This document shows positions 1 through 10,640 of a stretch of 64,000 nucleotides of DNA, in pieces. Positions within the stretch are counted from its first letter, which is position 1; each line of letters starts with the position of its first letter. A program made the translations under genes and the position numbers. This DNA comes from Tipula vernalis (Eukaryota > Arthropoda > Insecta > Diptera > Tipulidae). Under the pieces are notes generated by a model. The model was not told the DNA's origin. It made no database searches and was given only the letters and a program-made list of their open reading frames with translations. The DNA lies in assembly GCA_958295665.1 (NCBI GenBank), contig OY282558.1:314436092-314500091 (forward strand), in the 5' to 3' direction.

Positions 1-590
1 ATTCAGGTTTCGTGAGCTACATTGGACAACCCATCAAGTACTTAAAATGGTCTAGTTTATTAAACCATAAAGAAAATAAAAGTGCATAGTCGCCAAATAT
101 TGACAATAAAAAAAAACCATGACAGTGAATCGACAACAGATTGATTGATTGATTGATTGCGATGTACGATCAAGCATTAAGCAAGTCTCCCGTATTATAA
201 ATGCGAATACCACACCACTATACCCATGTCACGACACCATTCTTCATGAAGCCAAAACTCCGTAAAGAAAGGCTTCACATCGATTAACCCACCCACATAA
301 GTCAAATAGTATGATATCCGCCCCTGGCCAGGCTGCCGTCGTACACCTTTTTACATATAACAAGATCGAGGGATGGGAAAGGAATGTTAGCAACAAAGAA
401 TCAACCCGGTTCCAGACACCTAAGTACACCTAAGTAGTTGATAGTTAGTAAATTTGTTAGTAATATAATATATTTTTTAGTAATTTAGCACAAGACAATA
501 CAATTTTTAAAGTTCTTCTACTGCTCCAACCTGTTACCTGTAAGAGAAGAAACACAATAACAACACAAATTTCCTGGTGCCGCAAACTCT
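1..590. other. left edge, no gene recognised
   Basis: I see no supportable coding region here. Because recognisable endonuclease sequence of a Jockey-type LINE starts just to the right, part of this stretch may be decayed LINE sequence (5' region or first ORF), but I could not align any motif. A short GATT tetranucleotide run lies at about 140-159. Confidence 0.4.
140..159. repeat. GATT tetranucleotide microsatellite
   Basis: About five consecutive TGAT/GATT units are visible. It is a simple tandem repeat with no evident function. Confidence 0.85.
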
Positions 591-1830
591 TTGTTCAGTT
601 GGAAAAGCACATGGAGGCACCGCCATATTGATTAAAAGAAGATTAAAGTAACGATCATATGTCTGCAGGAGTGGTCTGTACACCTTTTCTTATCATAGCA
701 TTATATACTGTCATATAAAACAAGCTATAAAAAACTGCAATTCTTGGATCATTTCTGCCAGGTGGGTAATAGATTTCTTGCAGGGGTTGATTACAACGTC
801 AAACATACTCATTGAGAAACAATACTCACAAACATATTCACAGGAAAACCAGAGGACAGATTATTCTTTGTGGAAGGCAACAAATCGTTTAGTAAGACCA
901 TCAAACTCGAATTCACTGATTAGACTGCCATCTGGAAATTGGGCGAGAAGTGGTTAAGAGAAAGACCAATTATTTTGCTACAAACCTATAAAGTAACATT
1001 AGAAGACGGTTAAGAATACAAGGACTAGGACTCATTACTGGCAAAATGTAAGGGAATTGCCAGAAAAATGCACACAACTAATAACATTCATATTCAACGC
1101 GATCATGCGGACCAGTTACATTCTTCAAAAATGGAAGATGTCTTTGATCACAAGGACACATAAGCCTAAAAATTAAATGCAGATTTCATCATATCGTCCA
1201 AAAAGCATGCTGCTCACAATCTCAATTTGAAAAAATATTACTAACAGAATTGAAACTATTATTAAAGAACAGCGCATTATTTCAGACCATAAATTTGAGT
1301 TCCGAAAACAACATGGTACCCCTGAGCAAGTACATAGAAATTTAAATCCTGCTTCTTGTATATCGCACAAGCCTTCGATAAACTTAGGCACGATGGACTA
1401 ATATACAAAATATCAGTTAGTTCTAGGAAACTGTCTTATTCAATGGCAATACATGGTCCAACAAAATATGCACAATTATTTGCTAAACGAAATTAAAGCC
1501 GATTATTTCGCAATGATACGGCTCTCTTTGGGTCATGCCCATTTTGTGCATACAACAAGAGATTACCTCAAATAGTTACAGAATCATTTGAACAAAATCG
1601 CGGACTGTCGGAAGATATGGCGAAAAAGTGAACGAAAACAAATCAACTAACGTCACATTTACGATGAACAAACACACCTGCCAACCAGTGAAATTGAACG
1701 ACATAAATATTCCTCAACAAATGGAGGTCAAATACTTAGGATTGTACCTGGATAGAAGATTAACGTCGACCAATCATATTAAAGCTAAGCGCAACCAAAA
1801 AAAAAATTGCATTTTCTAAAATATGTTGGC
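590..1830 (+). mobile_element. decayed Jockey-clade non-LTR retrotransposon fragment (endonuclease to reverse transcriptase)
   Basis: Translating the + strand in shifting frames gives the expected order of Jockey ORF2 blocks. An endonuclease block resembling GKAHGGTAILIK lies near 600-645. A second one, resembling NRFLAGVDYNVKHTHWE, lies near 770-815. A linker block EDYSLWKATNRLVRPS is near 855-905, an RT block DHKFEFRKQHGTPEQVHR near 1288-1340, and the thumb-like STNVTFTMNKHTCQPV...VKYLGLYLDRRLT near 1640-1770. Stops and frameshifts separate nearly every block, so no protein could be made. The RT segment with the catalytic aspartates is missing between the last two blocks. It is read in the same direction as Ubx. 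The family call comes from motif order and spacing. Clade assignment (Jockey rather than R1 or I) is probable but rests on recall of family consensus. Confidence 0.82.
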
Positions 1831-2030
1831 TGATTGGAACAAAATCTCAACTGTCATTAGCCCAAAAAGGGGTGGCTGAGAAGAACAGATCTACTCTGAC
1901 TGACCACCAATAAGTACTAACATTGGTTATAAGATATAAAGCACATAATGATTTTAGCTTAAGATTTGATTACTATTCTTGATGAATAAATAATAAAGAA
2001 ATTGGCAGCATTTAAAAAAAAATCCTCTTA
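1830..2030. other. short spacer between LINE fragments
   Basis: AT-rich spacer with no recognised motif. It separates two reverse-transcriptase pieces that are out of the normal order. Confidence 0.4.
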
Positions 2031-2200
2031 TTAGGATTTCCTGTTGGAGCTCCTCAAGACGAAATGTTGTTTACCGTTTTTATGATATCCCCAAAAGTGA
2101 TTCATGTCAATATATAGATTTGTACGCTGATGACACAGCAATTTTTGCTACTAACAAATACGCTGAACTAATCATTCATCACGGTTCAATACTTATATAG
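2030..2200 (+). mobile_element. second LINE reverse-transcriptase fragment with YADD box
   Basis: The + strand encodes a block like GFPVGAPQDEMLFTVFM followed, after a frameshift, by DLYADDTAIFATNKYAEL. These correspond to the RT motif preceding the catalytic loop and to the catalytic loop itself (YADD, usually FADD in Jockey elements). This block should lie before the thumb fragment found at 1640-1770, yet it follows it. It is therefore either a separate insertion or a rearranged part of the same copy. It is non-functional. Confidence 0.75.
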
Positions 2201-2369
2201 ATCAGACTAAAAATTTAAAATAACACTACCAAATGCGGAACTATATCTATGGTCACAAATCAAAGGTGTATTTCTCAAATTATGTCCTGTTATATAAAAA
2301 TCGAAATCTCGATTTAATATAGAAAAAATAATAAAGAAAATCGGCTCGATTATCCGAGAGTAGTGAGTC

Positions 2370-3010
2370 CGACGTAGAAGTTACGGCAGAGCAGCTAGAG
2401 GCTAATTTATACAATCTAGAAAATGTAACATCCAAACAACCATCTAACTCTCAAAAAATTCAAAAACACAATAAAAATATTTGGAAAGCTTATATAAGCT
2501 CGAAAGGAGTGCCAGTGCCAGATCGTTGCTTCACTGAATTAACTTTCTGCCAGACAAACGTCATGCTTATTTGCATTTTTGAATTCTATTCCACAAGCTT
2601 TTGTAGCCGCTATGTTTACTTTATTTTTTGCAAATCAATTCAGTTGAATCTATTGATCATAAGTTCTTAACTGTAGGGCAGACGCACATGGAATGTGATG
2701 TTGACCACCCGGTTGAAAGAATGATAAATTGGCGAAAATCTGAAATAACGAAATAACATCACTCGACTTGGAAAAACTATTTAGAGTTCTGAAAATTTCT
2801 CGCTGAGGAATTAATTCTTTTTATTTAAACAGCCTTAGCAAATGCTATACTGACACTTTGCCGATAAATCACGAGAAGAAGAAAGATCTTCTTGATTTAT
2901 TACCGTTGTTGGATACAAGGAGAAAACTAACTACGATCCTGACATCGGTCCCGCCGGTAATGTGTTCTTGAAGCTTGAACACGATGTTACTGTGCAATAA
3001 TGGCACAAGT
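2370..3010 (+). pseudogene. decayed C-terminal fragment of a TE-like metazoan protein family
   Basis: An upstream frame around 2375-2530 reads like an acidic linker followed by KNIWKAYISSKGVPVPDRCF. Near 2645-2715 the + strand encodes SVESIDHKFLTVGQTHMECD followed by VDH, and near 2875-2925 a lysine-rich block ending DLLDLLPLLDT. I recognise this combination (a HKFL-x-xGHTHME-x-D block, then a DWxxxxR region, then a KKxDLLxLLPL tail) from uncharacterised, multi-copy proteins in insects and other animals that behave like transposon-derived genes. I do not know an agreed superfamily name. Stops interrupt the frame and the N-terminal two thirds are absent, so it is a relic. Confidence 0.6.
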
Positions 3011-3954
3011 GATAATTATAATAAAAAGAATTTTTAATAAAAGATTTAAGTTGAGTTAATCAAAACCTTTTTTATTCTATGATTTTATTAAAAGGGCATA
3101 ATTTATGATATATAGTATGTCCTTTATGTAAAAGTCTATATTAAAATCGAATAATGTTAAATTTTTCAATAGGGCGCAAATTGTAAATTCTGAAATTTTC
3201 CAGCTACAAAATAAAAATTGGCTAATATTCAGATGGCAATGGTATCTAAAGAACGTGCCGAGAGCCGTTGGAATAAATAGAATTTATTGTTTCGTTTTTT
3301 TCACAGCTCTATTAAAAGTTTCAAATTGGCCTCTTGAAAAATTCGATTTTACGACTTATGCCCCTTTGACTTGTAGCCACAGATATATATTTTACCAAAA
3401 GCAGAGCCACAAAGAGCTTTAAGTTTCAGTGTGTCAATGTGAAATTATATATTTTAAATAACAATGAAAAATGTAAAAAGCTCCTTAGTATTTATTGTCA
3501 ATTAAACAAAAAAAAACAAAAAAACTAAAATATAACTTACCCAAAAGCTTCTATTGTACAAAGCTAAGTTTCTGAGTGTCCTCTATAATATATATATGAT
3601 GTACCTATTTGGTGGAATGCGGGGTATACACTGAAAAAAACAATTGCAAGTGATTCAGAATTCATTCTTAAAATTAATTCTGATAGTTAATCGCAAATAT
3701 AGCACACCTCTTTTACACCAGATTTTAAACATGAAACTTATTGAGGATTATGCAACAGAAAATACACGCTTTAGTTATTTTTGTTTATGTTTAAATAATT
3801 TATTTCATTGTTAATCGTAATGATCTTGAAAAAAAGTCTTTTTTATCACAAAATCCACGTTGGGGCGCATTGTTACACGAGTGACGAGGCAAGTTGGTAT
3901 ACCTGTAAAAACCTGCCCCGTATAAAATTATTATTACCAAGCAGTTTCAACATC
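3011..3954. other. intergenic AT-rich sequence
   Basis: No gene recognised. It lies between two transposon relics and may include non-coding ends of either, but I found no convincing terminal inverted repeats. Confidence 0.4.
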
Positions 3955-4850
3955 ATGAGGAAGTATACAAAGAAAACCAATACAGGTGCGACGACAAAAA
4001 ATCCCATGAAAGCTGCTATAGATTGGGTTATCAAACAAAATCATAGCGTTCGGTACGTTGCTAAAGAAATGGAAATTTCTCATCAAACATTATGGCGCTA
4101 TGTTAAAAAACCACGGCACATAAATGCAGCGGAAGTTCCAATGGAAGCACTGAGGTATCGATACACGAAAAATTCAGTGTACAATGTGGAAGAAGGAAAT
4201 AAACTGGTGAAATGTATAAAGCACGCGTTCAAGATATACATATTTCGGTTTGACTCCTGTAGAACTGAGAAAGTTCGCTTATCAGTGTGCGATTTTCTTA
4301 AATAAAAATTTAAATTTAAAAATTTAAATTTAAATAGTTAAATAAGCAGGCAATAACATCCTGATTTATTTATTCGGATTCCAGAAGCGACCAATGTTGG
4401 TCGTGCAATGGGTTTCAATCGCATTCGTGTCGACGCTTTTTTGATATACATTAAAGAAAAAGTTTAAATTTGCTATTTGCGATATTTGGAATGTTGACGA
4501 AACCGGTGTTACAACTTTACAGAAACTGTGTAAAATTATAGCTGAAAAGGGAACAAAGAAGTTTGGAGGGCTAACTTCGGCAGAAATAGAGGACAGCTGG
4601 TAATAGTATGTGTTGCAGTAAATGCTATCGGTTCCTTTATTCCACCGCAATTCATTTTTCAGGAGATAATTCTGGCTGGATGACAACGGAACTTCCGATT
4701 TCCGAACCACGAGTCACATTTGGCCAATTGTTATGTTATCATTTCCGCCTCATTGTTCACATAAAATTCAGCCGACGGTGAAAGAATGGGTCGAAGTATT
4801 GGGCACATTCTAATTACGCAGGCCAAATAACGCTACACAAATGCACTTAA
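3955..4850 (+). pseudogene. degenerate pogo/Tigger-like transposase (Tc1/mariner superfamily)
   Basis: The reading begins MRKYTKKTNTG near 3955. It runs through a psq/CENP-B type helix-turn-helix at about 4000-4110 (KAAIDWVIKQNHSVRYVAKE then ISHQTLWRYVKK), which in this family binds the element ends. After frameshifts the DDE catalytic domain follows. There is RVDAFLIYIKE near 4425, WNVDETGVTTLQKLCKIIAE near 4486-4545 (the D of NVDETG is the first catalytic aspartate), GTKKFGGLTSAEIED near 4555, then AVNAIGSFIPPQFIF, DNSGWMTTEL and PPHCSHKIQPTVKEW up to about 4790. The normal single open frame of about 450-600 codons is broken several times and the middle is shortened, so it is dead. Terminal repeats were not found. 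Confidence 0.85.
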
Positions 4851-4949
4851 AAGTTAACTAAATTATTATTAGATAATACAATATGCTGTGAATAAGAATT
4901 ACCTGATTTGATTTAAAAATTAACCATAAGTTTGTTTGCATAAGTTAAT

Positions 4950-4995
4950 CTTTGTAAACGAAGACTAAATTGGAATTTAGTGTTCGTTTACAAAG
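4950..4995. repeat. near-perfect 46-nt hairpin
   Basis: Two 22-nt arms beginning CTTTGTAAACGAA and ending TTCGTTTACAAAG pair with one mismatch around a two-base loop. The pairing stops sharply at both ends. It is too short and its loop too small for a typical microRNA precursor. A remnant of a fold-back element or a transposon end is more likely. Confidence 0.8.
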
Positions 4996-5584
4996 TTCCT
5001 ATAATTTTATAAATAGTAGATTCAATTATATTTAATATTAGTAAAATTACATTTTATGACAAATAAATAATAAGTGCAAAACGTTTGTCTTATCTGATTC
5101 TTGTTTCAAAGGTGCTATAAATGAAAATATTTTGTGCTATGAAATTGACTATTTTATGGATCCGTTTCATACAGTAATTCCAAAAGAAAGTGTCTTACAA
5201 TATTTAATCATTATTACATCAACCAGCATTTCATCTTAAAATTGTAACGAAAAATACATTGAAAACTGGAGTTCCACCAAGCAGGCAAGATTGCAGGATT
5301 GGACCTAATATTTATATAACACCGAACGTAAATAATTTTTTTTTACTTTATCTGCATATAAAAATGACCTACGTACATGTATTGTTGGTATTGTACCGTT
5401 ATGTTGTTACAGAAAAATTTTAGCTAAAGTAAAGCTTGGGTGTTGCGTGAAAATCTTGGTCGTGTATTTGTGAAAAATATTTTTTGATATTAATACTGAG
5501 CGCCTACACCGATTTTTTTTTAACTAAATCACCGACTAAACTGATTTAAATAATTTAACTAATTTGTAACTACGGCAATCTACT
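4996..5584. other. spacer, nothing recognised
   Basis: AT-rich sequence without a recognised gene or repeat structure, between the hairpin and the zinc-finger element. Confidence 0.35.
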
Positions 5585-6660
5585 ATAGGAACTAGAAAAC
5601 CACATTAAAGAATCAAACAATGCATTTTTATTAAATAAAAAAAAAAATGACTCAAAGAAATTACAAGAACTGTCGGACATGGAGAGAAGAGCAGCAGTTA
5701 GGGAGAGTGTGGATTTGCTGGTAAACAAGTTTACTCATCATCCAGAACTTAGTTATATTGAATCATTAGCCTACGCCTTAGTTGCATTGTTTTCACAGTT
5801 GAAATCGGCGGATGATGAAGGAATTGTAAGAAATTGAGAAAATAGTTTAATATGATTTTATTTCATAATACAAATGTTTACATAAAGTTTATTATAAATT
5901 TGCTAATCGTTGGCAACTATTTTGTTACCTCAGGAATTGATATAATATCAAGACTACAACGGTTACGAACAAAATACTATTTGTCAGAAGATAATTCAAG
6001 TTCAACAAGGAAACGAAAATCAAAAAATTTTGCAGAACATCCGGTTATAGATTTAGACATCAACGAAGATAATCCAGTTTTAGATTTAGAGAACAACGAA
6101 GATTTTATTATATTGAAGAACGCGAATATAAAAACCCAAAAAGAGGTAATAAAGACGAAATTAAAGAAAACTTTGGATTTGCGGAAAAAATCGGTGAAAC
6201 TGAACCAAATCGAAAAACACTCCTCAAAATTTCCATTTTTCTTCACATCTCCTAATCTGGTAAAGATTTTCGTAAAGTACATACGAGTATTCACAAAAAA
6301 AAATTCTTAAATCGATCTTTATATTTTCAGATTTCATTTGATTTTTCATTGAGGTATCCATACGCAAACAATTTAAAGGACAAATGGACGTGTCCTCATA
6401 TATTTAAAGTGTACTTAGATTTGAAGGGGTCTTCATACGAGAGACTTCCGGAAATTGAAGGTATATTTTACAAATATTTATTGGTGATTCGCTTGTACTT
6501 ATACTTTAACTTTCAGATTGGACCGAGTCAAAACCAATTTTGTATTTATTACGTTTAATTCCCCAAAATATAGGAGAAGTGTCATCATCAAAAAAAATAA
6601 GGGGCTGCTTTCCTGTTTTAATAAAAAAACTCCTGGTTTTTAAGGAAGTAAAATAAAAGC
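5585..6660 (+). pseudogene. first gene of a zinc-finger TE-like element (possible exons)
   Basis: A + strand block near 5670-5826 encodes MERRAAVRESVDLLVNKF... followed by a hydrophobic helix and LKSADDEG, then a GTAAG donor-like site. A new frame starts after a TTACCTCAG acceptor-like site at 5934 and encodes IDIISRLQRLRTKYYL plus a charged, lysine-rich linker to about 6305. Further acceptor-like TTTTCAG sites at about 6331 and 6516 precede LRYPYANNLKDKW...LPEIE and DWTESKPILYLLRLIPQNIG...VLIKKLLVFKE. The blocks resemble an uncharacterised, multi-copy insect family that I recognise but cannot name. The most obvious first junction (after GGAATT, acceptor at 5934) does not keep frame, so either the true sites differ or the copy is mutated. 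A function as an accessory protein of the neighbouring transposase-like gene is only inferred from position. Confidence 0.5.
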
Positions 6661-7143
6661 AAAAGTATTTTAGCGCAAATTAATGGTTCTAATTGTTATC
6701 TTGTCTATTTCAGATAAATCTAACCATTCCAGAATGCAAATTCGATTCATCCGTACCTGATAGCTATTGAAGAGAACCAACTATCAATTTCCGGTTTTTA
6801 TTTATGTAGGTATTGAGGGGAAAATTATAATCCTCCCCGATGAATTTTCTCCATAGAAGTTTTTGATCTTCTATTTAAATCGTACTATATACCATATTTA
6901 ATCAACAATTTGACAGTTCCATAAAAACTTTTTATAATTTACTATTTATTAAATTAACACGATGGAAACAGTTCGTGTAAAGGAAATATCTAGCAAATTA
7001 GAAATAGAAATAGCCAACGTATGTTAAATATTTCTTTTAGTTATTTAATTTAGTATAGTGTATAGGTAAACGTTGCCTAAAAATATTTTAGTTAATAAGT
7101 TTATATTTTATAGTTTAAATGTTAAATTAAAAAAAAATTAATA
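6661..7143 (+). other. linker with a possible short first exon at 6962-7018
   Basis: Mostly AT-rich linker. An ATG at 6962 opens METVRVKEISSKLEIEIAN and is followed directly by a GTATGT donor-like sequence at about 7019. It could be a first exon of the zinc-finger gene to the right. The evidence is only a short clean frame next to a donor-like site. Confidence 0.3.
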
Positions 7144-9080
7144 ATGAATTTATTTTGCTATATGTGTAAAATAGGTGATTTAATTGTTTAAAAATGTTAG
7201 AATTTCATTTAAAATATGTTGAATTTGTAAAGGAGAATTCACTCATTAAAATAAAATGCGTAGCAGACAAAAATTGTAGAAGCTCGTTCAACAGATATCT
7301 TTCGTTAAAAAAACATATAACCAAACATAAAACCTTAAATATAAATGATAACCATGAAGCTACAAATGTAATTGATTCTAACTTCTCAATGAATAGCTTA
7401 AGTTATGTAAATACTATAGTTATAATTCAAATGTTAATAATTTAATTTTAAATAATTCTAACCAAATTTCAAATTTTGAAAATTTTGAAAACAGTTTGCA
7501 GAAAATGTACAGTACAATGAATAAGATCGGTTTACAAGAGGAAACAATCACAACTATTTTCCTTGAAACTAAAACTGTAATCGATACTGCTACTATAGTA
7601 ATTTGTCCTTTACCACAAAAATGTAATCTAGAAAGTTTACAAATTATTTCCACATTAAATAATTATTTGTCAAAATATAAAAGACGAAAACTATTCAGCG
7701 AGAACCAATATTTTGCAGAGCCAACCTAAATCGCAATAGTCTATCGTTGGGAATTACGTTTTAACAAACAATTAAGTGTCTATAAAAATGTTTTAGGTCA
7801 AAATTTTTTTCAATTTGTTCCTATTTCTTTAACTATTAAAAAAATCTTCAAAATTATTCATTTTGCTACTTTATTTAAAAATTTTAATAACTCTCACCTG
7901 TGCACAGATAGATTCTATACAAATACATGTTGTGGAAAAATACAGATTTAAGAACCGTATCCTTATTCTAATATACTACGATAATTTTGAGGTAGTTAAA
8001 GTTCTCGGTAGTAAAACATTTATTCATAAAATAAATTGGAGATATTTATTTCACAATTGTTAATTGTCCATTATATTTAAAATCAAAGTTGCAACACATT
8101 TTCTTGGTTTCTCTTTTTTTTGTCAATGACTGAGAAAACATGGCGATTTTAATTTAAATTCAATTCTTAAACCGATTATTGACGATATTAAATTTTTGGA
8201 AAAGGATGGTGTTATTGATGAAAATATGGGTTTAGTAAATTGCATATTAATATCTTTGGCCCATGATAATCGTGCTGCAAATGATTTACTTGGTTTTACC
8301 TTATCGTTTTCCGCTACATATTTCTGCCGGATTTGCACCATGCCTCGTAGTTTAACCAAAATTGCATTTACTGAAGAACTCGAATTATTACGAACTTCAA
8401 ATTGCTATTATATTTAAAAAGATCTACAGCCAGAGTGCACTAATTTTAAAGTATCAGTTCGAGTTTTTGCTATCAAACAAAAATAGTGAGCAATTAAATC
8501 ATTGTATATCATCCTATAATTTTGGTTACATAGATAGAAAATCGAAACCATATAATATAAATTTAGATAAAAGCAATTTACGGAAAAATGCTTCGCAAGT
8601 TCTATGTTTAGCGGTACATTTCCAGTTAATATTTGATAGATTTTATTATCCTGACCATGATGATATTGGAATGGTATAATAACAATGCTCCAAATTTAAA
8701 CAATTTTATTCTCGTATGAAATCACTGAAAGTGATATTATTAATCTAGAAGCCCTCATATCCAAACACTTATGTATTATTTTAAACAGTTTTAATAAAAC
8801 CCTCACTCCTAAACAGCATTTGTTAATTCACTATCCGAGAATAATCAGGGAGATGGTTCGCATAATTCACATGTGGACCATGCGTTATAAGGTAAACATG
8901 CATCGAATTTCAATACAAAGTTACATCGAATTTCAATACAAAGAAATGTCGGACGTATATGCGATGCTATTTGCTTCGCATATCAAAAAAAAAATTCAAC
9001 TGTGCATACCTATAAGCAAAAAGCGTAACAATCTGCCCCGGTTTACACTATTCTCTGTTAAACTGTATCTGTTATAAAAT
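7144..9080 (+). pseudogene. zinc-finger transposase-like gene, broken (family without a name I trust)
   Basis: Blocks occur in the order expected of a multi-copy metazoan protein family. First comes a C2H2-type finger at about 7250-7325 (C-x5-C-x12-H-x3-H, ending SFNRYLSLKKHITKH). An alpha-helical segment follows near 7530-7725 ending NNYLSKYKRRKLFSENQ. Then FNLNSILKPIIDDIKFLEKD...ILISLAHDN and LLGFTLSFSATYFCRIC lie near 8150-8335, where known relatives read GDNLGLxxxxGFxESFSxxxxCRxC. An HCISSYNFGYIDRKSKP block and ASQVLCLAVHF are near 8500-8630. Finally LLIHYPRIIREM...MWTMRYK lies near 8820-8895, where relatives read xHYPRxIRxxGP...SMRFEAKH. Several stops and frameshifts and a replaced GP/EAKH motif show it is inactive. 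A transposase role is an inference from copy number and conserved polar motifs. Confidence 0.6.
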
Positions 9081-10399
9081 TTAATTTCCAAATTTGAACA
9101 CAGAACCAGCAACTTTGCTATACAACTATAATGTTATAACTAAATAAATAAAATTATATATTTCCCAAAATATTAAAACATAAAAATAGAATTTCAACCT
9201 AAGAGTAGGCTGTCTAATTTTTAAAGCTCAATTGAATTTTTATTGAAATTCTCAAATTTCTTTCAACCTATCAGAATTAGTTCCTTTCTTTAGTGCGAAA
9301 TATTTTAAGGAATAATTTCGAGTTTGCTTAGGTTCTAATTTGTCAAAAATTGTCTTAAGCCCGTTGTTTAAAGATACCTTCATGCTATCGACCAATATGA
9401 ATTTTCCATTTTGTTGGTGGTAAACAAATTGAATGTGCGTCAAATGAGTTGCATTCGAAACGTCAACTTTCTTTGCCAAAGTGAATGAACTGTCAGTTTT
9501 CTTTTGGTTATCGCAAATTTTTTATCATCTTCTAGTTAGGTGATGGAACTAAAAACTATAATAATATATTTTTTTTTTTTCAATCATTTCATCATTTTCT
9601 TTCATTCAGTCTTTACTCTAAAATTATTTATTTTTCGGAAAATTCCAAAATTTACGGAAGCGTTTAGTGTTGTATTCTAAAATAATCAATTTTGGTGCGC
9701 TCAAGTCAATTTCTTTTGACATTTTTTTAAAAACATTACTTCAAAAGTTTTAAATCAACGACACAATATGTTTGATAGCTTTTGAATTTTATTTGTTGTG
9801 CTTTAGTTTGGCTTGACCTAAGAAATGGTCGACTACGCTTACATCGATTCCATAAAATATACATTTACCTTAAAAATCTAAATTATTAAAATTCTATATC
9901 GTCACCCAAATTTTTTAAAGATCCATTACTCTATAGCAATATTCCTCCATTTAATCAAATATCGTAGTAAATATCTCATTTGGTGTAAGGAACTGACTTT
10001 TCCACAATCCTTAAATCATTAATTCAAAAGAAAAGCGTAATTAACTACATATATATACAATAAAAAAAACAAACAAAAATCTTAAATTAAAAAGAGATAA
10101 AAAGTGAAATTATATTTAAAACACAACAAAAAATAATTTTGCTATAATTTTATACGCGACAGACAAAGACAATAGCATATAATTCATCATTTTAAGTTTT
10201 TTTTTTTAGTTTGTATTTCCCATTCTCTGAAATACATACAGAAATAAAAGATGGATTGGTTTAAGTGTAATAGCCCCATTTCATTTCTAAGCGATAACAA
10301 TGCGTTCGATGAAGTAGGATGAACGTATATACGTAAAATACCAAACCAATTTTTTTTTTTTTTTAATGGATGATATTTGTTATTTTTTATTATGATTTT
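9081..10399. other. Ubx upstream region, no gene supported
   Basis: AT-rich sequence with no protein-coding gene I can support. A 75-residue frame on the minus strand (9252-9479, starting MAKKVDVSNATHLTHIQFVY) is less low-complexity than its surroundings and could be a transposon remnant, but I recognise no domain. The right part (from about 9.95 kb) becomes a smoother A/T-rich sequence typical of fly promoter-proximal DNA. Confidence 0.35.
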
Positions 10400-10640
10400 T
10401 ATAGCCATTAGAATGAATGAGATAGAATGATTGCGCAATATAAAGAGATAATAAAAATGAAATTTTATTAAGTGTGTGAGAGAGAGAATATTTTTGTAGA
10501 TTTTGTATTTTATGGATTCGGTGTGTGCCTCAAAAGAGAGTGATTTTGTACGTAGAATTGTAAAAAGTGTAAAAGTGTAGCCCGAAAAAGTGTTGATTTT
10601 ACAAAAACAGTGTAGTGTGGTTAGTGTTGGTTTTATTTAT
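10400..10640 (+). promoter_or_regulatory. candidate Ubx promoter and transcription start region
   Basis: A TATAAAG-like string lies at about 10439. A GAGAGAGAGA tract near 10478 could bind a GAGA-type factor, and GAGA-factor sites are known at the fly Ubx promoter. The sequence just downstream is rich in AAAGTG/GTGT words typical of fly 5' untranslated leaders. The exact start cannot be seen from sequence alone. Drosophila Ubx is usually described as lacking a TATA box, so the TATA-like string may be incidental. Confidence 0.35.

Noticed and set aside
4366..4710. A 114-codon minus-strand frame.
   Set aside because: It is antisense to the pogo-like catalytic blocks, which are recognisable only on the + strand.
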